NCBI GenBank assembly: GCA_030424595.1
Contig: JAUHWG010000005.1
Span: 62,001-126,000 of the forward strand
Direction of reading: 5' to 3'
DNA: 64,000 nucleotides
DNA from: Polyangia bacterium
GTDB taxonomy: Bacteria; Myxococcota_A; Polyangia; Nannocystales; Nannocystaceae
Part shown: piece by piece, positions 9,497 through 16,800 of the stretch
Layout of the letters: each line of letters opens with the position of its first letter
Position numbering within the stretch: position 1 is the stretch's first letter
Notes under the pieces: model-generated
Seen by the model: only the letters and a program-made list of their open reading frames with translations
Database searches by the model: none
Told to the model about the DNA's origin: nothing
Position numbers and translations under genes: made by a program

Positions 9497-10264
9497 ATGC
9501 GCGAACACCCGTCGATCTCTTCGTCCCCCCTGGTCCTTCTTGCGTTCACCGCGATCGCCGTCGCTTGCTCGCCCGCAGGGGAGACGAAGCCGAAGAGCGC
9601 CGATGCTCCGGCTTCCGACGCTCCGCCGGTCGAGGTCAAGGCGCACGCCGGGGACACGCCGACGCAGGCGCACGACGGAGGTATGCCGCCCGGTCACCCG
9701 GCGGTCCCCGCCGGACCGATGATGGGGAACGCGCCGGCGAAGCCAGCGACCCCGGAGAACCCGCGCGAGGTGACGCCGAGCGGCGAAGCCCGCTCGGAGG
9801 CCTTCGCCGAGATCAAGGTCGATGTCCCCACAGAGTGGACCCGGCGTCCGCCGCAGAGCTCCATGCGCCTGGCGGAGCTCGTCCTCCCCGGTCCCGGCGG
9901 CGACACACCCCTCGCGATCTATCGCTTTCCTGGCGGCGCCGGCGGTGTCGAGTCGAACATCAACCGCTGGAAGGGGCAGTTCGTCCCGCCTGAGGGCAAG
10001 ACGATCGACGAGGTGACGAAGGTCGTCACCGAGGAGCGGGCACCGCTGAAGATCACCCGAGTCGACATCCAGGGGACCAACAACGCCGAGGTGATGCCCG
10101 GCGAGGGCGAGCGGCACAACGCCCCCGGATCGCGGATGCTCGCGGCGATCGTCGAGGGGAGCGGTGACCCCTTCTTCTTCAAGGTGGTCGGGCCGAGCGC
10201 GACCGTCGACATCTGGGCTCCGGCGTTTGAGACGATGCTCGCGAGCGCAGCGGTCGGCGAGTAG
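9497..10264 (+). CDS. Secreted lipoprotein of unknown function
   Basis: The 255-residue protein starts at ATG 9497, giving the lipoprotein-like signal MREHPSISSSPLVLLAFTAI followed by a Cys in VACSPAG. The upstream in-frame alternative (9449) adds an unlikely tail before the signal. After a Pro/Ala-rich linker the mature part (from about residue 105) has a compact domain with VPTEWTRRPPQSSMR, LAIYRFPGGAGGVESNI and FFFKVVGPSATVDIW. I recall this kind of domain in predicted secreted proteins of Myxococcota and Planctomycetes without a known activity. It ends at a strong terminator. Confidence 0.65.
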   Translation: MREHPSISSSPLVLLAFTAIAVACSPAGETKPKSADAPASDAPPVEVKAHAGDTPTQAHDGGMPPGHPAVPAGPMMGNAPAKPATPENPREVTPSGEARSEAFAEIKVDVPTEWTRRPPQSSMRLAELVLPGPGGDTPLAIYRFPGGAGGVESNINRWKGQFVPPEGKTIDEVTKVVTEERAPLKITRVDIQGTNNAEVMPGEGERHNAPGSRMLAAIVEGSGDPFFFKVVGPSATVDIWAPAFETMLASAAVGE

Positions 10265-10285
10265 TCCTGGTTCGTCAGCAAGAGA

Positions 10286-10318
10286 GAAGCGAGGCCCGTC
10301 ATCGACGGGCCTCGCTTC
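10286..10318 (+). terminator. Perfect 15-bp stem terminator
   Basis: GAAGCGAGGCCCGTC and its exact complement GACGGGCCTCGCTTC surround the loop ATC, 21 bp after the stop of the preceding lipoprotein gene. The DNA then turns AT-rich (CCATATTAAG). Being symmetric it may also stop the convergent gene ending at 10382. Confidence 0.8.
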
Positions 10319-10381
10319 CATATTAAGCGCAAGTTCTAGGTGCTACGTGGTCCAGCTTGTCGCTCCTCGCGGAGCTCAAGC

Positions 10382-10999
10382 TCAAGCTCGAGCCCACATC
10401 GCCGAGAAGGCCGCGAGCTCGCCGGCGACGAGCGCCGAGAGCTTGGGCGTCGGCGAGAGGCTGTGGAGCTTGCGTCGGCGGACGTCGAGGATCGCCACCT
10501 TCGCGGCGGGCGGGACTGGGAAGCTCTCGTACATGATGCAGGCGAGCACCTCCGAGTAACGCTTGGAGAGCGGCGCTTCCTTGAAGTGGAGCTTGATCAG
10601 GTGGGGCTCTCCGGCGATCGAGAGGCCGAGCTCCGGGTTCACCTTGAGGTGAAACCCGTCGAAGCGCCGGACGGCTTGCTGGGGCTCGGACCAGACCAGC
10701 TCCTTGCGCCCCCACCAGCGGCTGTAGGCTGCGATCAGCGCTTCGTAGTGGTGACGGCGCTTGTCCTCCTCGAGGGTCGAGAGGGCGGCGGGACCGATCG
10801 ACTCTTTTCCCCGGTTGTCCGCGTGGGCGGCGATGATCGCCTCGCGGATACCCCGGTAGAAGTCAGAGTAGGCGTGGTACTCGCCCCGGTGCTTGAGCTG
10901 ACGAACTTTGGTCAGCTTGGGCATCCCGGAGCGGGTGACAAAGTCGACAAAATCACTGAGGGAGATCCGGCACTCCGGCATCGGCGGCATCGAGGTCAT
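10382..10999 (-). CDS. Conserved-looking protein of unknown function
   Basis: I do not recognise a family. From ATG 10999, which has AGGA about ten bases upstream, the product has 205 residues; the open frame continues to 11056 without support. The sequence is soluble-looking with alternating helical segments, a basic aromatic region (SRWWGRKELVW), a beta-rich centre (FHLKVNPELGLSIAG, LIKLHFKEAPLS) and a C-terminal segment VAILDVRRRKLHSL. No signal peptide, membrane span or catalytic motif is visible. It lies 214 bp downstream of pbpC in the same direction, with a hairpin between, so it is probably a separate transcript. Confidence 0.6.
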   Translation of the reverse strand: MTSMPPMPECRISLSDFVDFVTRSGMPKLTKVRQLKHRGEYHAYSDFYRGIREAIIAAHADNRGKESIGPAALSTLEEDKRRHHYEALIAAYSRWWGRKELVWSEPQQAVRRFDGFHLKVNPELGLSIAGEPHLIKLHFKEAPLSKRYSEVLACIMYESFPVPPAAKVAILDVRRRKLHSLSPTPKLSALVAGELAAFSAMWARA

Positions 11000-11138
11000 G
11001 GGCAACATCCTGCGAGAACTGGTCATCCATGACCTTTGGGTCAGCTCTTTGAACAAGCAGCTGGCCTCCTTGGCTCGTCGATAATCTACGCGATGTGCTT
11101 GATCTATCGCGGATAACGCGGCACTTCTCCGCGGGTCT

Positions 11139-11163
11139 TCTAGGGCGCTCGGGAGGCCCTAGA
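11139..11163 (-). terminator. Hairpin downstream of pbpC
   Basis: TCTAGGGC and GCCCTAGA pair over a 9-nt loop, about 50 bp after the leftward pbpC stop. There is no T-run, so it may be a weak terminator or an RNA-end-protecting hairpin. Confidence 0.35.
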
Positions 11164-11213
11164 GCTGAGTTTTGGGCCCGGTGGGGGTGTCGGGAGGGGG
11201 CGTCTTGCGGTGC

Positions 11214-13880
11214 TTAGCGGACGCTGATCCGGCTGCTCTCGACCAGGGTCCGTCGCCGCGGATCTGCGGGTCTCGCGATGATCTCGTGGTCACCGGCGGT
11301 GACCGGGATCGTCGTCCGGTGCGGCCACGTCGTGTGGCCGACGACTCGCCCGTCGAGGACGATCTCGAGGTCGCCGATCTCGGAGGCCATGGCCGGGGGC
11401 TCGACGGCGATGTCGACCTCGACGCGCTGAGCCTCGGAGCCGCCGCGGGAGCCGAGGAGCACGACGGCTCCGTTCGCTGGGGCGAGGACCCGGAGGGTCG
11501 GCAGGCCGACGACCTCGTCGTCACAGCCAAAGGTGCCGGAGCGGGCGATCCAGGGGGTCTGCTCGCCTCCCTCAGCGGCCCTCTGGTCCGAGCTGTGTCG
11601 GGGTCCGTAGCCCAGGAGCCACTCCTCGTACTCGTCGTCGAGGACGACGGCGACGGTCGAAGCGTTGGGGTCACAGCGCCAGCCGCTCGGGGCTCGGCTC
11701 TCCCTCCGGACATGGGCGTGCATCGTGCAGGTCTGGGGGCCGTCCTGTTGATGGGTGTGATCGGACGGATTGGCGGACGGATTGGCGGACGGATTGGCGG
11801 ACGGATCAGCGGACGGATCAGCGGACGGATTGGCGGACGGATCAGCGGATGGATCAGCGCTCGGCTCGGATGCTCCGCCGTCGACCCGCTGGTCCGCTCG
11901 CGGGCGCGGGATCTCGAGCCGGCGAACGCTGTCGGGGCAGGCCGGCCCCGCAGGTGCGCCGGAGAGGGGGCAGACGTCGACGCCGATCAACGCCCCTGGA
12001 TCCCACAGCGGCGCCCTGCTCGGGACGTCGTCCATGACCCGGCGGACCACGTCGGCGAAGAGGTAGCCCGCCCCCGAGGCGCCGGTGAGGCTCGCGGTGC
12101 CGCTGCCGTCGGCGTTTCCGACCCAGATCGCGATCGTCCGCTCGTGGGTGTAGCCGACGGTCCAGGTGTCGCGGTAGCCCGAGGAGGTCCCGGTCTTGAC
12201 GGCGACGTCGTAGGGGAAGACGAAGGGGCCGCGGCCGTGGAGCCCGCGGACTCGGGCGAGGGGGTCGGCGAGGATCTCGGTGATCTGGGCGGCGACCGAG
12301 GGCTCTAGGATCCTGGCGCCGCTGCCCGCTGGGAGAGCTTCGCCGAGGCGGGCCTGGTCGTCGACGGTGAGGCGGAGCGGGATCCGATCGCCGCCGCGGG
12401 CGAGGGCCATGTAGGCCTCTGCGAGCTCCCGCAGGCGGATCTCGCCGCTGCCGAGGGCCAGCGCGAGGCCGTAATGGGAGGCGGGCTCGTCCAGGCTCTC
12501 GAGGCCGGCGCGGCGGAGAAATTCGAGCAGCTCGCCGTGCTCGAGCTCCGCGGCGAGGCGGACGGCGGGGATGTTGAGGGAGCCGGCGAGCGCCTCGCGG
12601 AGGCTGATAGGTCCGTCGTAGCTGCGGCCGAAGTTCACCGGCCTGTAGGTCCCCGAGGACTCCTCGAAGCGGGTCGCGACGTCCGCGATCGCCTCGCTCG
12701 CGCGGTGGCCGTGGACGAGGCCGAGGGCGTAGACGAAGGGCTTGAGGGTCGAGCCCGGCTGGCGACGGGCGCGGATCATGTCGACCTGGCCGGAGATCTC
12801 AGGGTCGTGGAAGTCGGCGGAGCCGACGTAGGCGAGCACCTCGCCGTTGCTGTTGTCGACGACGAGGGCGGCGGCGTCGGTGGCCCCCTTGTCGGCGAGG
12901 ACGGCCATCCGTGTCCGGACGAGGCCCTCGATGTCCCGCTGGAGGTCGAGGTCGAGCGTCGTCAGGGTCTCGTCGTCGGAGCTCTCCCCGCCCAGGGCTC
13001 CTTCGGCGATCAGGGCGTCGACGAGGTGCGGCGCGAGGAAGGGGCGGGTCAGCTCCTTGAGGACGATCGGCTCCTTGAGCGCCGCCTGATGGGTCTCGGC
13101 GCTCAGGTGACCCTCGTCGTGGAGGGCGCCCAAGAGCGCCGCTTGGCGGAGGAGAACCCGCTCTTGGTGGCGGTAGGGATCGAGGTAGGAGGGCGCCCGA
13201 GGGAGGACCGCGAGGAAGGCCGCCTGGGCCCAGCTCAGGTCCGCAGCGCGGACGCCGAAGTAGCTCTGCGCCGCCGCCTCGGGGCCGACCAGGCCGTGGC
13301 CGTAGGGCAGGCGGTTGATGTACGCCTCGAGGATCTCTGGCTTGTCGAGGCTCTGCTCGAGGTTCTGCGCGCGGGCGACCTCGCGGAGCTTGATGCCCAT
13401 CGTCCGCTCCGCAGCGCCGCCGCGGTTGTCGACCAGCTTGACGAGCTGCTGGGTGATCGTGCTCGCGCCGGAGACCATCCGGCCGTGGCGGAGGCTCTGC
13501 AGCGCCGCCCGGGCGATCGCCACGCGGTCGACCCCGTCGTGCTCGAAGAACTCGCGATCCTCGGAGGTCAGGGTCGCCTGGACGAGGCGGGGGCCTATCG
13601 CCTCGACGCTCTGCTCGCGACCGCGGAGACCCGCCTCGGACGGACGCTCGCGGAGGATCCGGCCGTCGCGGGCGACGATCCGGTGACCGCTGTGCCAGGG
13701 GTCTTCGAGGGCCGCCGCGCTCGGCTCACCGACGGTGCTCCGGAGGATCTGCCAGCCTCCGAGGGCCGAGAGCATCCCGAGGGCCGAAGCGCCAGCGGCG
13801 ATGGCGAGGCGACGCCGCAGCCGCGGGCGCTTTTCGTTCGCTGTCGCCGTCGCCGTCGCATTGGCCTTCGTCTTCGACAC
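11214..13880 (-). CDS. pbpC: Penicillin-binding protein 1C
   Basis: This bifunctional peptidoglycan synthase has 888 residues. A short cytoplasmic basic segment precedes one membrane span (about 25-46). A GT51 glycosyltransferase domain follows (catalytic Glu at about E107 in SEDREFFEHDGVD; GASTITQQLVK). The transpeptidase has the Ser in GSTLKPF (about S377), GSLN, and KTGTSSGY (about K562). A C-terminal BiPBP_C beta domain ends the protein. An Asp/Asn-Pro-Ser repeat, encoded by 12-bp DNA repeats at 11763-11858, forms a linker before that domain. GTG start 13880 shares one base with the stop of the upstream macroglobulin gene (TAGTG), indicating translational coupling. Confidence 0.93.
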   Translation of the reverse strand: MSKTKANATATATANEKRPRLRRRLAIAAGASALGMLSALGGWQILRSTVGEPSAAALEDPWHSGHRIVARDGRILRERPSEAGLRGREQSVEAIGPRLVQATLTSEDREFFEHDGVDRVAIARAALQSLRHGRMVSGASTITQQLVKLVDNRGGAAERTMGIKLREVARAQNLEQSLDKPEILEAYINRLPYGHGLVGPEAAAQSYFGVRAADLSWAQAAFLAVLPRAPSYLDPYRHQERVLLRQAALLGALHDEGHLSAETHQAALKEPIVLKELTRPFLAPHLVDALIAEGALGGESSDDETLTTLDLDLQRDIEGLVRTRMAVLADKGATDAAALVVDNSNGEVLAYVGSADFHDPEISGQVDMIRARRQPGSTLKPFVYALGLVHGHRASEAIADVATRFEESSGTYRPVNFGRSYDGPISLREALAGSLNIPAVRLAAELEHGELLEFLRRAGLESLDEPASHYGLALALGSGEIRLRELAEAYMALARGGDRIPLRLTVDDQARLGEALPAGSGARILEPSVAAQITEILADPLARVRGLHGRGPFVFPYDVAVKTGTSSGYRDTWTVGYTHERTIAIWVGNADGSGTASLTGASGAGYLFADVVRRVMDDVPSRAPLWDPGALIGVDVCPLSGAPAGPACPDSVRRLEIPRPRADQRVDGGASEPSADPSADPSANPSADPSADPSANPSANPSANPSDHTHQQDGPQTCTMHAHVRRESRAPSGWRCDPNASTVAVVLDDEYEEWLLGYGPRHSSDQRAAEGGEQTPWIARSGTFGCDDEVVGLPTLRVLAPANGAVVLLGSRGGSEAQRVEVDIAVEPPAMASEIGDLEIVLDGRVVGHTTWPHRTTIPVTAGDHEIIARPADPRRRTLVESSRISVR
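11763..11858. repeat. Eight 12-bp tandem repeats inside pbpC
   Basis: Units GGACGGATTGGC and GGACGGATCAGC alternate, ending with GGATGGATCAGC. Read on the coding strand they give repeated Pro-Ser-Ala-Asp or Pro-Ser-Ala-Asn units, so copy-number change keeps the frame and only lengthens the linker. Confidence 0.9.
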
Positions 13881-16800
13881 TACTTGATGACGACCTTTCC
13901 AGCCTCGCTGTAGGAGGTCGAGTCGCCGATGTACATAAACTCGGCCTCGGCCGGCGGGTGGGTGTAGCTGCCGGGGGTGAGGGCGCGGACGAGGTAGGTC
14001 GCGACGACCTCGTCGCCCCAGACCCGGTCGTAGTAGATGTTGACGCGCTCGTCGTGCATCTCGATGAAGCTCGCGTCGCTCCCGCCCCAGCGCAGGCGGC
14101 TGTAGAAGGGGTGAGCCTCGGTGATGTCGGGGGCGCGCGCGACCGTCCAGAGATCGGTCTGGACCGCCTCAAAGCCGCCCGGGAGGCGATCGGTCACCGC
14201 GAGGTGGTTCATCTTGCCGTACTCGATCTCGCCGACCGGGAGCTTGGCAAGCAGGCTGACCCGAAGGACCTGTCCCGGCGATACATCGCCCAGGTCGATG
14301 ATCTTGCCCTCGGCGTCGGTGATCACGCGGTAGAGCTCAGCGCCCTTCTCGGGGGTGGTCGACTCTAGGCTGCCGGCGTCGGCGAGCGCCCGCTTCCAGT
14401 GCGAGCTGACCATGAAGGCGACCGCGGCGCTGCTCTCGGAGGAGAGCTGCAGGCGGGCATCGCGGCCGCGCAGATCGGCGATCGGGATCCGGAACTCCGA
14501 GGAACCGCCGCCGAGATCCTCGGCTGGCGAGAGCGCGGTACCGTCGAGCTTGACCACAAACTTGGCGCCCTCCTTGGGGGTGCCGCTGAGCTGCTCGGCC
14601 AGGGCGACCAGCGAGTAGGCGGTCGCCTGGGTGGTGTAGGTCGCGTGCACGTCGGAGAGCTCGCGCAGGAGCTTCTGGTAGACGGGCGCGCTGCGGCGCA
14701 GGCGGCCGAGGGCGAGGGCGGCCTGGGCCTTCGAGCGGGTCGTGGAGCCGTAGTAGTAGAAGTCGTCCGGCTTGACCGGCAGGGTGAGCTCGCCCTTCTC
14801 GTCGAAGCTCGACTCCAGGGTGTCGAGCAGCTCGCGGGTCCGCTCCTTTTGGTCGTCGAAGGTGCCGAAGGCGACAGCCAGGCTGGCGATCCCGAAGACG
14901 CCCTGACGGTCGCGGCGCTCGTAGAGGGCGTCGAGCGACGAGGCGGGGAGCTTGCCGACCTCGGCGAGGCTCTGGGCGATCGCGGCCTGGACCTCCGGCT
15001 CGCTGACGCTGAAGAGCTGATCCTCGAGGAATTCCAGCGCGCCCTCGAGGAGCCCCTTGGGCAGGGTGAGCCCGGCCTTGTCGGCGATGATCATCGCCCG
15101 GATCGCATAGGCGGTGCCGTAGACGTTCGGCGAGGAGTCGCCCGGCCAGTAGCCGAGGCCGCCGCTGTAGGTCTTCATCGTCGTCAGACGGTCGAGGCCG
15201 GAGAGGATCCGCTTGTCGATCTCCTCCTTGCTCAGGCGGCTGAAGCCGATCCGCGGGAGGATCTCGCGGGCGGCGAGGAGCGGGAGGATCCCCGAGGTGG
15301 TCTGCTCGACGCAGCCGTGGGGGTAGTCGAGGAGGAACTCCAGGCGAGCCCCGAGCTCCGGCCAGAGGTGCTGGCCGACCTTGACCGAGACGTAGTCGTC
15401 CGTGCCCTTGCCGACCATCGCCGAGCTCGGGATCTCGAGCTTGATCGTCTGGTCGCCGACGAAGGCTCCGTCGAGGCGGGGGCGCTCGGCGACGCCCGGG
15501 GCGTCGATCGGCAGCTTGACCTGGACCGCGTCGTGGGTCTTGCCGCCGCTGTCCTTGAGCGAGAAGTCGAGGGCGAGCTCGCCGGCCTTGCTGGCGGTGA
15601 TCGGGAAGCCGACGCGCTGGTGGCTGGAGGCGCGAAGCTCGATCTCCTTGACCTGATCGCCGAGCTTGATCGTCGCGGTCTGCTTGCGCGCCTCGTTGTT
15701 GTGGACCATCGCCGCGGCCTCGAAGGTGTCGCCGATCGAGGCGAAGCGCGGGATCGCCGGGATCATCATCAGCGGCTTGCGGACGGTGAAGGAGTTCTCG
15801 ACGCTCCCGCCCTTGCCCTTGTCGTCGAGGACGACGGCCATCATCCGCCAGCGGGTGAGGTTGTCTGGCAGGGTCAGGCTGGTCGTCGCCTCGCCCTTGG
15901 CGTTGGTCCGCATGTCGGGCTTCCACAGCGCCGTCTCGAGGAAATTCTTGCGGGAGTTGGAGTTGTTGTCCTCGCCGGCCATGCCGTCGCCGGAGGTCTT
16001 GCTGAGGCCGAGGAGCGAGGCGAGCCCGTTGCGCGTGTCGCCGACCTCAAAGCGCAGGGGCATCCCCGGGCGGAGCTCCTTGACCGGGTCTGCGGCGTGG
16101 AAGTTGGTCATTCGCAGGATGCCCTCGTCGACGACCGCGAGGGCGATCTCGGCGCCTTCGCGGGGCTTGTCGCCGTCCATGACCTTGACCGTGATCTTGG
16201 CCTCGTCGCCGGGCTCGTAGCTCTCCTTGTCGCTCGTCACGTCGACCGCGAGGCTGACGTCCTTGAGGCTGACCGGCATCCGCAGGGCGCCGATCTTCCA
16301 CTCGGCCTTGCTCTCGGCGGGGGCGTCGATCGGCAGGAGGGTGACGACCGCGTGGAGCTGCGGCGCGTGGCCGGCGTTGATCGGCACCTCGAAGAGGTGG
16401 GTGCTGCCGTCGACGCGGACTGTCTGATGGGTCAGGAGGCCGCCCTGCTCGATCGTCAGGATCGCCGTCGCCTTGGGGAAGGGCGAGCGGACGAGGAGGC
16501 GCGCGGTGTCGCCGGGATCGTAGGAGGTCTTGTCGGGGATGATGTCGACGGTCCGACCCTTGCTCGGGAAGACCACATCGTCGCCGTCGCGGCCCCAGGC
16601 CCAGAGCGAGGCCTCGCCGCCGCGATGGCCGTCGACCTCGGTGATCACGGTGTACTCGCCGGAGCCCTGGGTGTTGAGGGTGCAGCTCACGGCGTCGCGC
16701 GCCGAGGTGGCGGTGCAGGTGTCGACCTCGGTGGTCTCGTGGTGCCAGTCGTAGTGGTAGTAGCCGCTCGAGGAGCGGGTCTTGGTGTAGGTCCAGCGGA

